From positions 186,001 through 250,000 of the forward strand of contig JAOSJX010000023.1 in NCBI GenBank assembly GCA_027493875.1: DNA of 64,000 nt. Reading direction: 5' to 3'. Positions 27,573 to 37,472 of the stretch are shown here, piece by piece (positions within the stretch are counted from its first letter, which is position 1; every line of letters begins with the position of its first letter). Under the pieces are notes generated by a model. The model was not told where the DNA came from. It made no database searches and saw only the letters and a program-made list of their open reading frames with translations. Made by a program: the position numbers and the translations under genes. Source of the stretch: Deltaproteobacteria bacterium. GTDB lineage: Bacteria; Lernaellota; Lernaellaia; JACKCT01.

Positions 27573-29176
27573 GAAAGTCGAAAGCGCTTTTGCTGGCGAC
27601 GTTTCTGGTTTTTTCCGGTGCGTTGCTCATCGCGTCGTGCATGGGGGAGCCGCCGGCCGACCCCAGTCTTCACTATCTGTTGCGCGAAGGGCGCCGCTCC
27701 CTCGAAGCCGGCGACGCGGGCGAGGCGTACAACTTCTTTCTTCAAGCCCGGCGGATTGCGCCGGACAATGCCGATGCCATCTGGGGAACCATCCTCTCCA
27801 ACGATCTGCTGATTTTCCGCAACATCGGCGGCATCGTCGACCTGTTGACGGGCGTTTACGTCAAAGAACCGTCGCGTGAAGAATGCGGGCAGGCGTGCGG
27901 GCGGATCGCTCAATGCGATCTTTTCGACGAGATGCGGACCAACCGCTATGACTGCATCGCGGATTGTCCGTTCCGGTTGCAGCCGTACATGTTCAACAAC
28001 ATCCTGACCGCCAACAGTTGTGACGATATCTATTACAGCGCGGCGGAGTGGGTGATCGGCACGTCCCAGCAGGATTGCCGCCGGCTCTGCGAAAGCCTCG
28101 ACCGCTGCGGCAATATCGATACGCGCTGGACCTACGACGTGGACGAGTGCACGGAAAATTGCCCGTACATGTACGTCGTGCGCCACAGCAAATGCTATCT
28201 CAACCGCGCCGAATTCGAATGCCACCGGTTTGACCGGACGTGCTTCGAGCACACGGTGCTCGGGATTCAGATCATTCTGGACAAGATCGGGCGGAATCGT
28301 ATCGAAGAGCAGATGAACTTCACGCAATACATGCTCGACCGGCCGGACAGCCCGCAGTATTACCTGCGTTTCTACAAATGGGACATGACGCAACCGGAAT
28401 TCGCCATCAACCTGCCGGGACGTTTCGATACGTCGGAACTTTACCTTTCCCGCGCGCTCATGCAGTTCTGGGACTTCTTCAACCATCTCATCGTCTCTCA
28501 GAACCTCGATATCAACACCGTGACCTTTGACCGCTATACGTGGAAGGGAAGCTATTGCCAGCTCGTTCTTCGGGACTTCCTCTCCGCTATGAACAACACG
28601 CTCTACGATCCGATCTTTCCCAAAGCGGGGACGCTGAAATTTGACGAAAACTCGGAAGACGGCTACGCGAAAGCGGTTGGGGACATGAGCGCCGCGGGGC
28701 GAGCCCTCGGGCGGATGTTCCGCGATTTCGCGTTTATGGTCGAAGCCATGCTCGGCGATACGGACAATCAAGCAGGGCGGTCACTCCACTATGATGACGA
28801 CAACAACAATTTCCGCTGGGACGACGACGAGACGTGGACGGTGTGGGATACGGGACTGGTCCTGACCAAGCAACAGACGTTGGAACTGCTTCGTTTCTTC
28901 CGCGCGATGCGGGATAACTTCCTGTATGACGAACCCGTCGAGCTCGAGGTTTTCAAACCGGTCTTTGACGCGCTCGATCTGGCGGAAGGCAACATTGTGA
29001 TCGCGTTGCTTGAGCTGTCGGGGCGGACGACGCTGAATCCGAGTTGGGCGTTCCAGAACGCCACGCCCGCGGGCATCCGGCCGGCGTTCGTTCAAATGGT
29101 CGAGTTTCTTCAGGACATCAAAGACAACGCCGACAAACTCCCGGCGTTTCTGGAGTGCACGGACCTCGATATTTGA
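27569..29176 (+). CDS. Lipoprotein with TPR-like start and duplicated six-Cys module
   Basis: 535 residues, intact. The signal peptide ends in lipobox LIASC (Cys24). Residues 35-80 resemble one TPR (REGRRSLEAGDAGEAYNFFL, then NADAIWGT). Two tandem Cys modules follow: C106/110/116/129/133/151 and C170/174/180/194/198/209, each with spacing C-x3-C-x5-C-x12/13-C-x3-C. The large C-terminal half is helical with an Asp/Asn loop (DDDNNNFRWDDDET) that could bind calcium. I do not recognise a family. Coupled by ATGA overlap to the putative beta-barrel upstream, it may be the periplasmic or surface partner of that barrel. Confidence 0.8.
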   Translation: MRKSKALLLATFLVFSGALLIASCMGEPPADPSLHYLLREGRRSLEAGDAGEAYNFFLQARRIAPDNADAIWGTILSNDLLIFRNIGGIVDLLTGVYVKEPSREECGQACGRIAQCDLFDEMRTNRYDCIADCPFRLQPYMFNNILTANSCDDIYYSAAEWVIGTSQQDCRRLCESLDRCGNIDTRWTYDVDECTENCPYMYVVRHSKCYLNRAEFECHRFDRTCFEHTVLGIQIILDKIGRNRIEEQMNFTQYMLDRPDSPQYYLRFYKWDMTQPEFAINLPGRFDTSELYLSRALMQFWDFFNHLIVSQNLDINTVTFDRYTWKGSYCQLVLRDFLSAMNNTLYDPIFPKAGTLKFDENSEDGYAKAVGDMSAAGRALGRMFRDFAFMVEAMLGDTDNQAGRSLHYDDDNNNFRWDDDETWTVWDTGLVLTKQQTLELLRFFRAMRDNFLYDEPVELEVFKPVFDALDLAEGNIVIALLELSGRTTLNPSWAFQNATPAGIRPAFVQMVEFLQDIKDNADKLPAFLECTDLDI

Positions 29177-31207
29177 TCATTCGCCGCGCGGCGCGACGGC
29201 GGCGGACTTGCCGTGGTCAACCGCCGCGAGCGTCTCCGGGCGGTCGACCCCCGGCAGGACGACGATAAACCGGCTTCCCAGGCCTTCGGTGCTCTCGGCG
29301 TGAATCGTTCCGCCGTGCATTTCAACGAGTTGTTTACTGATCGGCAACCCAAGCCCGGTGCCCTGCGCGCGACGTTTTGAGCTGGCGTCGACCTGGACAA
29401 AGCGCCGAAACACGGCGTCCAACATTGCGGCGGGAATTCCGGTGCCTTCGTCCCAGATGTCGAAGCGCAATCGATCAACGTCAATTCGCACCTCGATCCC
29501 GACACGCCCTCGCGGCTCGCTGAACTTCGCCGCATTGGAAAGCAGATTGACGACGACCTGCCTGAGACGCAGTTCATCGCCGTAAAGAAATCCAAGGTCG
29601 GAAGGAACCGACGGGACCCACTGAATTTCCTTTTCGCGGAAAATCCCTTCGGTATAATGCGGCACGTCGCGGAAAAATTCGTCCAACGAGAATTTCGATT
29701 TGTGGATCTCAAGGCGGCCCGCGTCCATCTTCGCGAGATCCAGAACGTCGTTGATGAGAGCGAGAAGATGCCGCCCGGCTTTAAGGATGAATTCGAGCTG
29801 TGTCCGGGCGCGCTCGGGCAATTCATTTTCGTAGCCGGTTTTGATCAGGTCGGAAAATCCTATAATCGCGTTGAGGGGGGTTCGCAATTCGTGGCTCATG
29901 TTCGCCAAAAACTCGCTCTTGGCGCGGTCCGCGGCTTCCGCACTCTCGACGGCGATGACGAGGGCTTCTTCGGTCAGCTTGCGTTCGGTGATATCGCGGA
30001 CCAGGGCGATAAAAGCGCCGGCGCGGCGCGCTGCCCACCGCTTTGATGGAGATTTCGATCGGAAAGCGCGAGTCGTCCGCACGGTGCCCATCGTCCTCCA
30101 CAATCGCCATCTCGCCGTCGCGTGAGGACGGGGTCGCCAAACGTTCCGTAATGTCCCCCATTGAGACTGCATCAGGAGTTGATCGAAGGGCTGCGCGCGC
30201 AGAGTTCGCAGCGATCGGCCGAACATTTTCTCCGCCGCCGCATTGGCGAACGATGTCCGGCCGTGGCCGTCCAGCAGAAAAAGTCCGTCCCCGAGATGCT
30301 GAACAACGTTGCGAAAGCGCTTTTCGCTCGCTTCAAGCGCGCGCACGCTACGTGTCCATTGACTGACGTCGCGGACGATCACTTGCATGCCCGGACGGCC
30401 GTCGATCTCGAACGCGGAACCGAAAAGCCGGACGTCGATCGGCGAACGAGATCGCCTCAGGATGCGCGCATCCACCGGCCCGAACGGTTCGCAATGTGCG
30501 AATATCTCGGCGAGCCGTTCGCGGGTCACGCCTTCCTGCGTCGGCGAGATGAACTGAAGCAGGTCGCGGCCGAGCAGCTTGTGTCTGGCGGTGACGCCGA
30601 GGATGCGGCACGACGTGGTATTGGCGTAGCGGATGCGGCCTTCGTTCAAAACAACAATCGCGTCCGGCGAGAGGTCCAGGAGACCGCGATAGCGTAACTC
30701 GCTTTCAAGTAAAGCCTGCTCGAATCGCGGCTGATCCTGCGGGCGCAGGTGGATCGCCGTAATGTTTCCGACGACGTCGTTGATTGCCGGAGAAGGGGCG
30801 AAGGCGACGTCGAGCGTGAAGGTGCGCCCATGGCGGCTGGCATACAGCAAACGCCCGTTCCAGGGCCGCCCGTCGCCGACGGAGCTCTTGATCAGGTCGA
30901 CGGGCGGGCGTTCCTTCGTGTCGGCGAGGAGGTCAAAATAGGAGCACCCGGCAAGGCCGGCGAAGTCGTAGTCGAAAATCGCCAGAAAGCGCTGATTGGC
31001 ATCAATCACATTCCAGGCGGTGTCGAGCGTAACGACGAGCGCCTGGTCGTTTAACGAGCCGGAGAGTCCCGATACGGCGGTTGCGCTCGGCGAGTGAAAC
31101 GGGTCCGTCCGCCGATCCGATTCCTCCTGCCGGTGACGCAGCCGTAGAATAACGAGGACGGCGATCATGCCGGTCAGAGCGCCCGCGATAAAAATAATGT
31201 AGTGCAT
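29177..31207 (-). CDS. Membrane PAS-domain sensor histidine kinase
   Basis: 676 residues. One N-terminal transmembrane helix (YIIFIAGALTGMIAVLVILR), three PAS domains (about 50-165, 170-285, 290-410), a HisKA dimerisation domain with the phospho-acceptor in LANMSHELRTPLNAIIGFSD, and a HATPase_c domain with N box VVNLLSNAAKFSE, G1 DEGTGIP and G2 GTGLGLPIS. Around 30035-30150 the frame is shifted and restored: the other frame reads IVEDDGHRADDSRFPIEISI, which restores the third PAS core. No response regulator lies next to it, so it is an orphan in this window. The PAS ligands cannot be inferred. The stop directly abuts the convergent lipoprotein gene. Confidence 0.87.
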   Translation of the reverse strand: MHYIIFIAGALTGMIAVLVILRLRHRQEESDRRTDPFHSPSATAVSGLSGSLNDQALVVTLDTAWNVIDANQRFLAIFDYDFAGLAGCSYFDLLADTKERPPVDLIKSSVGDGRPWNGRLLYASRHGRTFTLDVAFAPSPAINDVVGNITAIHLRPQDQPRFEQALLESELRYRGLLDLSPDAIVVLNEGRIRYANTTSCRILGVTARHKLLGRDLLQFISPTQEGVTRERLAEIFAHCEPFGPVDARILRRSRSPIDVRLFGSAFEIDGRPGMQVIVRDVSQWTRSVRALEASEKRFRNVVQHLGDGLFLLDGHGRTSFANAAAEKMFGRSLRTLRAQPFDQLLMQSQWGTLRNVWRPRPHATARWRLWRTMGTVRTTRAFRSKSPSKRWAARRAGAFIALVRDITERKLTEEALVIAVESAEAADRAKSEFLANMSHELRTPLNAIIGFSDLIKTGYENELPERARTQLEFILKAGRHLLALINDVLDLAKMDAGRLEIHKSKFSLDEFFRDVPHYTEGIFREKEIQWVPSVPSDLGFLYGDELRLRQVVVNLLSNAAKFSEPRGRVGIEVRIDVDRLRFDIWDEGTGIPAAMLDAVFRRFVQVDASSKRRAQGTGLGLPISKQLVEMHGGTIHAESTEGLGSRFIVVLPGVDRPETLAAVDHGKSAAVAPRGE

Positions 31208-31297
31208 CGCGTCGACTCACGAGGGGTTAGTGACGATGACCAGGGACCGGCGGCATCGTAGCAAGGGGGCGGCGGTAATGGCAATGCGCCGCGCGGG

Positions 31298-32195
31298 TCA
31301 GGACGGCGTACTCTTCTTGGTCGGCTGAAATGACACGCGGTGGACCCCTCCGGCAGTACCGGTTGCTTTGCCGACATGATCTCGGCGACCTTTTCCGCGA
31401 TGGCATGAAAAGCGGTGGTGGACGCCGTATCCTTGACGGTGGCCAGATAGGGGCGTCCGACATCGGCGGACCGTACAACCTCGGGGTCGATCGGCAAGCG
31501 CCCGAGAAACGCGATGCCGGCCTGCCGTGCGAGGCGCTCCGCCGCCGCCGGTCGAAAACAGGTCCTCGTGATGGCCGCACTGAGGGCAATCATAGCCGCT
31601 GAGATTTTCGATGAGGCCGACGATCGGCATTTCAACCCGCTGACAAAAGGTGATCGATTTGCGTACGTCGGAGAGCGCGACCTCCTGCGGCGTGGTGACC
31701 ACAACGGCCTCGACGCCGGTAAAGTTTGAGCCACCGTCAACGGCTCGTCGCCGGTTCCGGGAGGAGAGTCGATGATCATGAAATCAAGGTCGCCCCATTC
31801 GATGTCGGCGAGAAACTGGCGGATGGCGCCGATTTTCATGGGACCACGCCAAATGACGGCTCGGTCGCCGAGATCGACGACGTTGGCGATCGAAATCACC
31901 TGAGATTTTCGAGGTATTCGATCGGAAAGACTTTGTCGCCTTGTTGCATGAGCTGCATGCGCTGCGTGCCGAGCATATTGGGAACGCTGGGGCCGTGGAG
32001 ATCGATATCCATCAGCCCGACCTTGAAACCGCGTTGTGCCAGTGCGACGGCGAGGTTGACCGCAACGGTGCTCTTGCCCACGCCGCCTTTTCCGCTCATC
32101 ACCAACAGCTTATATCTGACGCGGGTCAGGACATCGGTAATGCGTGCGTCCTGCTCCGATTTGGCGTCGTGCCCGTGTCCGCCGTCTTGAACCAT
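31298..32195 (-). CDS. mrp: Mrp/NBP35-family iron-sulfur carrier ATPase
   Basis: About 295 residues in several frames (breaks near 31896, 31705 and 31550). The deviant Walker A MSGKGGVGKSTVAVNLAVA, switch region DIDLHGPSVPNMLG, DFMIIDSPPGTGDEPLTVAQ (Walker B) and VGLIENLSGYDCPQCGHH with the CPxC cluster-binding motif are all present. The protein binds and transfers 4Fe-4S clusters in an ATP-dependent way in the cytoplasm. AAGGGGA precedes the start. The exact C-terminus is uncertain because the last frame is unclear. Divergent from the LsrF-like gene. Confidence 0.87.
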
Positions 32196-32338
32196 GGTGT
32201 CCCCTTTGCTCGCCGCTTCGCGGGCCCCGTTTTATCAATCGCCCAACCCGTGTCTCAAGGGGCGGGAGGCGCTTTTTCGTGTTGAACCCGACCATCTTTC
32301 GTGTTATCCGAAACCGGACTTTTCAAGGAGAGACGTTG

Positions 32339-33157
32339 ATGGATTGGGGAATGCGGAACCGGTTGTCGCGGATCATTAAACCGGCGACCGGGAAAACGGT
32401 GATGCTGGCCGTCGACCACGGCTATTTTCAGGGACCGACGACGGGTTTGAAGAACCCCGGGAAGACCATCAAGCCGCTCCTGCCCTACGCGGACGCTCTC
32501 ATGCTGACGCGTGGGATTCTTCGCAGCCAGGTCGATCCCGGTACGGATATTCCGATCATTCTCCGCGTCTCGGGCGGGACAAGCGTCCTGAAGGATGATC
32601 TTTCCGACGAAGAGATTACGGTGAGCATCGAAGAAGCGGTGCGGCTGAACGCGTCGGCGGTCGCGTTATCGGTGTTCGTCGGCGCGGAGAACGAGCGGCA
32701 AACGCTGGTGAGTTTGTCGCGCCTTGTGAACGAAGCGCAAACTTACGGCATTCCGGTCCTCGCGGTGACCGCGGTTGGTAAGCAGATGGTTCGCGATGCG
32801 CGTTACCTCGGTCTCGCGTCGCGCATCTCCGCGGAGCTCGGCGCGCACGTCGTTAAAACCTATTACTGCGACGGATTTAAACAGGTGTCCTCGTCGGTGC
32901 CGGTGCCAACGGTCATTGCGGGAGGCAAGAAGTTACCGGAACGCGACGCCTTGGTGATGACGAAGAACGCGATCGCCTCCGGTGCGGTAGGTGTTGATAT
33001 GGGCCGCAATATCTTCCAGTCGGACTCGCCCGTGGGCATGATCAAGGCTGTTCGCGCCATCGTTCACCAGGGCGCCGGCGTGGACGCGGCCTACAGGATT
33101 TACGAGGCCGAAAAGAAAACGAAGGCCGCCAAGAAAAAAGTAGGCAAGGGGAGGTAG
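32339..33157 (+). CDS. DhnA/LsrF-type class I aldolase or thiolase
   Basis: 272 residues, intact; AAGGAG sits 8 bases before ATG 32339. The sequence follows the LsrF/FbaB/DeoC barrel family: TGKTVMLAVDHGYFQGPTTG, PLLPYADALMLTRGILRSQV, ILRVSGGTSVLKDD, KTYYCDGFKQVSSSVPVPTV with the Schiff-base Lys, VIAGGKKLPERDAL and VGVDMGRNIFQSDSPVGM. LsrF acts on phospho-autoinducer-2 breakdown products; relatives are archaeal-type fructose-bisphosphate aldolases or ADH synthases. No other lsr gene is nearby. The zinc dehydrogenase gene follows after 2 bases, so the aldol product is likely reduced or oxidised by that enzyme. Confidence 0.86.
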   Translation: MDWGMRNRLSRIIKPATGKTVMLAVDHGYFQGPTTGLKNPGKTIKPLLPYADALMLTRGILRSQVDPGTDIPIILRVSGGTSVLKDDLSDEEITVSIEEAVRLNASAVALSVFVGAENERQTLVSLSRLVNEAQTYGIPVLAVTAVGKQMVRDARYLGLASRISAELGAHVVKTYYCDGFKQVSSSVPVPTVIAGGKKLPERDALVMTKNAIASGAVGVDMGRNIFQSDSPVGMIKAVRAIVHQGAGVDAAYRIYEAEKKTKAAKKKVGKGR

Positions 33158-33159
33158 CG

Positions 33160-34203
33160 ATGCCGGATTCCATGCGCGTCGCGATGTACTACACGAACAA
33201 AGATATCCGCATCGAACGCTTGCCGGTTCCGCGCGTCGGCGACGGCGAGTTGCTGCTCAAGATCCGGTCGAGCGGCGTTTGCGGCTCCGACGTGATGGAA
33301 TGGTATCGCCGCCACAAAGCGCCGCTCGTGCTCGGACATGAAGTGGCGGGCGAGGTCGTGGAGGCCGGACGCGGTGTCGAACGCTTCGCGGCCGGCGACC
33401 GCGTCGTCGTTTCACATCATGTTCCGTGCATGACGTGTCATCATTGCATGATGGGCCACGAAACCGCGTGCGATACGCTCCGGTCGACCAACTTTGATCC
33501 CGGCGGGTTCGGCGAATACGTACGCATTCCGGCGATCAATGTCCGGACGGGGACGTACCGCATTCCGGAAAATGTTTCCAACGACGAGGCGACGTTTGCG
33601 GAGCCGGTTGCGTGCGTCCTGCGGGGTCAAAGAAGAGCGAACCTTAAACCGGGATGTTCGGTTCTCGTGATCGGCTCGGGCATTTCGGGCATCCTGCATA
33701 TCGCCGCGGCGGCCGCGCAAGGAGCCGGGACGATCGTCGCGACGGACCTGTCCTCCCATCGTCTCGATCTAGCCCGGCGGTTTGGCGCGGGATACGCCTT
33801 TTCCGCACGCGACTACGCACCCGATCGACTGCGCGACGTCAACGACGGGCGACTCGCGGACGTCGTCATCACGACGGCGAGTGCGCGGTCGGCGCTCGAA
33901 CAGGCGCTCGCGAGCGTGGAACGCGGCGGGACCGTGTTGTTTTTCGCCCCGACGGGACCTGACGAGACGATCCCGCTTTCCATCAACGATGTCTTTTGGC
34001 GCAACGACGTGACACTCACGACGTCCTACGCCGGCGCGCCGGCGGAGCACGTCACGGCATTGAATATGATCGCGGCGGGCCGCCTTTCGGTGAAGGAGAT
34101 GATCACTCACCGCTTCGATTTGGACGGCACGCAAGACGCGTTCGCCCTGGTGGCCTCCGGCGGCGAGTCGCTCAAAGTGATCGTTCATCCGCACGGCGAT
34201 TAA
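33160..34203 (+). CDS. Zinc-dependent medium-chain alcohol dehydrogenase
   Basis: 347 residues, intact. Catalytic-zinc motif GHEVAGEVVEAGRGVERFAA with SGVCGSDVMEW, structural-zinc motif CMTCHHCMMGHETAC, and the Rossmann motif VLVIGSGISGILH. Family members oxidise sorbitol, threonine or other polyols; the short form with SGVCGSD recalls sorbitol/threonine-type dehydrogenases. The gene begins 2 bases after the LsrF-like gene, in one operon, suggesting that both process a phosphorylated or deoxy-sugar intermediate. Confidence 0.9.
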   Translation: MPDSMRVAMYYTNKDIRIERLPVPRVGDGELLLKIRSSGVCGSDVMEWYRRHKAPLVLGHEVAGEVVEAGRGVERFAAGDRVVVSHHVPCMTCHHCMMGHETACDTLRSTNFDPGGFGEYVRIPAINVRTGTYRIPENVSNDEATFAEPVACVLRGQRRANLKPGCSVLVIGSGISGILHIAAAAAQGAGTIVATDLSSHRLDLARRFGAGYAFSARDYAPDRLRDVNDGRLADVVITTASARSALEQALASVERGGTVLFFAPTGPDETIPLSINDVFWRNDVTLTTSYAGAPAEHVTALNMIAAGRLSVKEMITHRFDLDGTQDAFALVASGGESLKVIVHPHGD

Positions 34204-34264
34204 CGCTTTTCCGTCTTTCCCGTTTCCTGTAGGATCGCCGCATTCGCTTGGGGGCGGGCTACCG

Positions 34265-35171
34265 ATGAGCACGGTGAGCGCATCGACCGCCGCTTCGCGA
34301 TATCAGGAAACCCGCACGGTTACCGTGGGCGGAGCGGTCATCAACATTCTCCTGTCGGCGGTGAAGATCGTCTCGGGGTACCTCGTCGGTTCCGTGTCCC
34401 TGGTCGCGGACGGTTTTCACTCCGTGTCGGATCTTGTGACGGACGTGGCCGTGCTGACGGCCGCGAAAGCGGCGGACCGCCCCAGCGACGCCAATCACCC
34501 GTACGGCCACGGGAAAGATCGAGACGTTTGCGGCCGCGTTTGTCGCGCTGGCTCTTATCGCCGCGGGGTTGGGCATTGGATGGTCCGCCGTCACGGCGTT
34601 GATCGCCGATCGGCATCCGGAAACCTTCGGCGTCGTGACGGTGGTGGCCGTCATTTCCATTATTGTGAAAGAACTGCTCTACCAGTGGACCAAACGCGTG
34701 GCCCGGCGGACGAAGAACGCGTCGGTGCTTGCCAATGCATGGCATCACCGGTCGGACGCGCTGTCATCCGTGCCGGTCCTCGCCGGCGGTCTTCTCGGCG
34801 GCGCGGGCTGGCCGATCGCCGACCCGCTCGCGGGCATGATCGTCGCGGCGATGGTTGCGGGCGTCGGGCTTCGTATCGCCTACGATGCGATGCTCCAATT
34901 GTCGGAAGCCGCGATCGAGCCGGAATTGCTGGAGGTGATCAAGCGGCTCATCGTCGCGCACCCGGAGGTCCGCCAGCACCACTATCTTCGCACGCGGCGC
35001 GTCGGGCGGGAGATTTTTGTCGACGTGCATATCCTCGTTCATCCCACGCTGTCGGTGATTGAAAGTCACAACATCACGCGTGAGCTCGAACGAGACATCC
35101 GGGCCGCCGTCGAGGACCCGGTGAACGTCCTCGTCCACGTGGAGCCGGATATCCCCGAGGAGCGACGCTAA
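34265..35171 (+). CDS. Cation diffusion facilitator (CDF) transporter
   Basis: About 300 residues after repair of a frame break near 34512-34520. Six-helix inner-membrane exporter of Zn2+, Fe2+ or similar ions in exchange for protons. The metal-site motifs are visible: SLVADGFHSVSDL in helix II (HxxxD) and NAWHHRSDALSS in helix V (HxxxD). HPYGHGKIETF is the loop signature. The C-terminal cytoplasmic dimerisation domain includes RRVGREIFVDVHILVHPTLS and VLVHVEP. Which metal it moves cannot be told. Confidence 0.9.
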
Positions 35172-35174
35172 AAA

Positions 35175-37469
35175 TTAGTGGGCCCGAGGCGGAAGCAGTC
35201 CGTTCGTCTCAAGGCATTCGACCATCTTCCGAGAGAGCACGTCGGTGCCGGTTTCGTTGAAGTGGACGATATCCCACGGAAAGACGAGTTCCGCCGGGTC
35301 GGGGTACTCGTTCAACATCTGATAGGTATCGCAGAACGGCACGCCGAGACGCGCCGCCGTCTCGCGCATCGCGTTGATGAACTCCATCGTATGCTCGAGT
35401 TCAAGTTCCTTGTTCGCGTGAATCACGGTGTAAATGAATTCGGACGTGAAAAGCGCCTGCGCGTTGCGCTCCTCGGCAAGATCGTGAAAGCCTTCGAGGT
35501 TTTTAATATAGTCCTCAATGGGGTTGGCCCGCTTGAATTTGAATTCTCCCTGACCGAATACGCGTTTTCCGCGCCAGTTGACGATGGCCCGAGTTAAGCC
35601 TCGGTAAAGCGTCGAGTCATCGAGGCGGTTTTGCAGCCGGGCCGTGAGGGTCGCGCCATCACTCGACCGGCCGACGCCCATGACTTTCTCGACCTCATTC
35701 CACCGTCCGCCGGTCTTGGCTTCGAACAACTCGCGATAGGTGAAAGGGCCGTATTCGCCGTTGGCGGTCATATCGTTGGCGTTGAGATAAAGGACGAGCA
35801 GGTCGTATTCAAGATTCTTGAGATACATGGAATGCAACACGAGCAACTGGAAGGAGTTGTAGCCGCGCACACCCGTGTTGACGACTTCGTAGGTCCACCC
35901 GTCACGTCGGGTGTTGAGGAGCTTTTCCAGTTTTTCTCCCCAAGTCATGTCGAGATCTTCCAACCGGTCGCCCCATACGTTGCTGCCGCCGGTGACGACG
36001 ATGCGAAAAACGCCTGGAGGTTTTTCCGGTGTGACGGGACCGGAACGGAGCTTGACCTTCTCGACGCGGAAGCCGCCGCGCATTTCGAAATCGCCCATCG
36101 GCACGAAGAAGTTTTTGGGAACCCAGAAGAGGAGATCGTCGGTTCGGTGATCGCCCCTTCCGTCAGCGACGTCCAGCTCCAGGTGTAGGACGCCTGCCGC
36201 ACGGACGCTTCCGCGGCCGGAAGCAAGGCGATCGTCCAAAGCAAAAGCAACAAACCCGCGACGAAGCGGCCTTCGGACGCGCGCTGTGCGACCGCCGCTT
36301 TCGCCACGATGGTGGCGATGAGCGCGAGCGACGCGATCGACGCCGCGTCGCTGCTGTCTTCGGGACGAAGAACGAAAAATCCCGCGGCGGCGAGAAAGAC
36401 AAGCGGCGAGACGGCGCGCCGCACGGCGTCCGGCCAAGGAGAACCGGCGGCGAAGCGCCAAAGACACGTTTCCAGCACATGCCAAACCGCGAGAACGGCC
36501 ACCCAGAAGCCGACATGGGCCAAAGGACGTCCGGAGGTCCCGCCGGCCGCGCCCCACGCGACGAGGGCCATCCCCTGCGCCGCGGGGTAGATAAGGGCCG
36601 GCCAAAGAAAATGGATCGGCTGACCGGTATGGTCCGAAGGCAATAAAGCGTACAGACGCCACAGGATCGTCGCGCCGCCGAGCATGAGGACGCCCAGAAA
36701 GACGACGGTTGAGTCGACAAAGGCCAGTGCGGCAAACACCGGCAGATAGGCGGCGACGAAGGTCCCTTCTGCAACCTCCCGCGACGACAACCGGATGAGC
36801 GGAAAGAGGCGGCTTTCGGCGGCGCGGAGCGCGATGGAAATCGTCAGAACCAACGCCAGGAGTTTCAGCGCGCCGCCAAGGTCGTTTTGATTCCACCCGA
36901 ACTTTTCATCAAATTGAGTGTCCCCGCTGCCGTCAAGAGCGTACAACGAGATCTCGTCGATCCAGAAGCGGGAGCCGAGGCTCGTCATCACGATTTCCGG
37001 AACAGTCCCGGCGGGCCGGAGGACCTCGTGGAGCGGCGGCTGACCGCGAAAGCCGGTGGTGACCTTCCCTTCGAGAAATTGAAACTCCATCCAAAGCGGA
37101 AAGTTTCCCTCGCGGCCGATGTCGTTTCCGGTAAGAAAACCCTCGACCTCGCCTCCGCCGGTTTGTCCGCGAAAAAGATCTGTCCGATCCAGATGGGAGT
37201 CAGTTTAACCCCAAGGCCGAACGCGCGGTCGCGGAAATCAGGATCGACGGAATGTGCAGTTTGGAACCTTCGTCAACGTAGATTTTACCGCCGAACGGCC
37301 CGCTTTTCGGTGTTACCGGCTCGAGGCGAAGAGGGGTATCGTAAGGCGAACGCCCGAGTACCAACGCGATGGAGAGCGTCACGACGGCGGACAAGATAAT
37401 TAACGACGGAACGCCGCGCCGGCTCCGCGCTTCGGTCGGATTGTCCGCCGGCGGGGTGTTCATCCGCAC
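35175..37469 (-). CDS. Polytopic membrane protein with C-terminal SGNH/GDSL hydrolase domain
   Basis: About 760 residues, the last gene of the exopolysaccharide operon. One N-terminal helix (LIILSAVVTLSIALVLG), a soluble region of about 180 residues with strand-rich text, about eight transmembrane helices (for example LLALVLTISIALRA, VVFLGVLMLGGATILWRLYA, FVAGLLLLLWTIALLPA), then an SGNH domain: VVTGGSNVWGDRLED (Ser block), NTGVRGYNSFQLL (Gly block), LYLNANDMTANGE (Asn block) and PWDIVHFNETGTDVLS (Asp-x-x-His block). Frame breaks lie near 37215, 37160 and 36130. GTG 37469 has AGGAG at a 6-base spacing, inside the end of the TPR gene. Likely an O-acetyl transferase or esterase acting on the exported polymer. 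Confidence 0.78.
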
Positions 37470-37472
37470 GAA

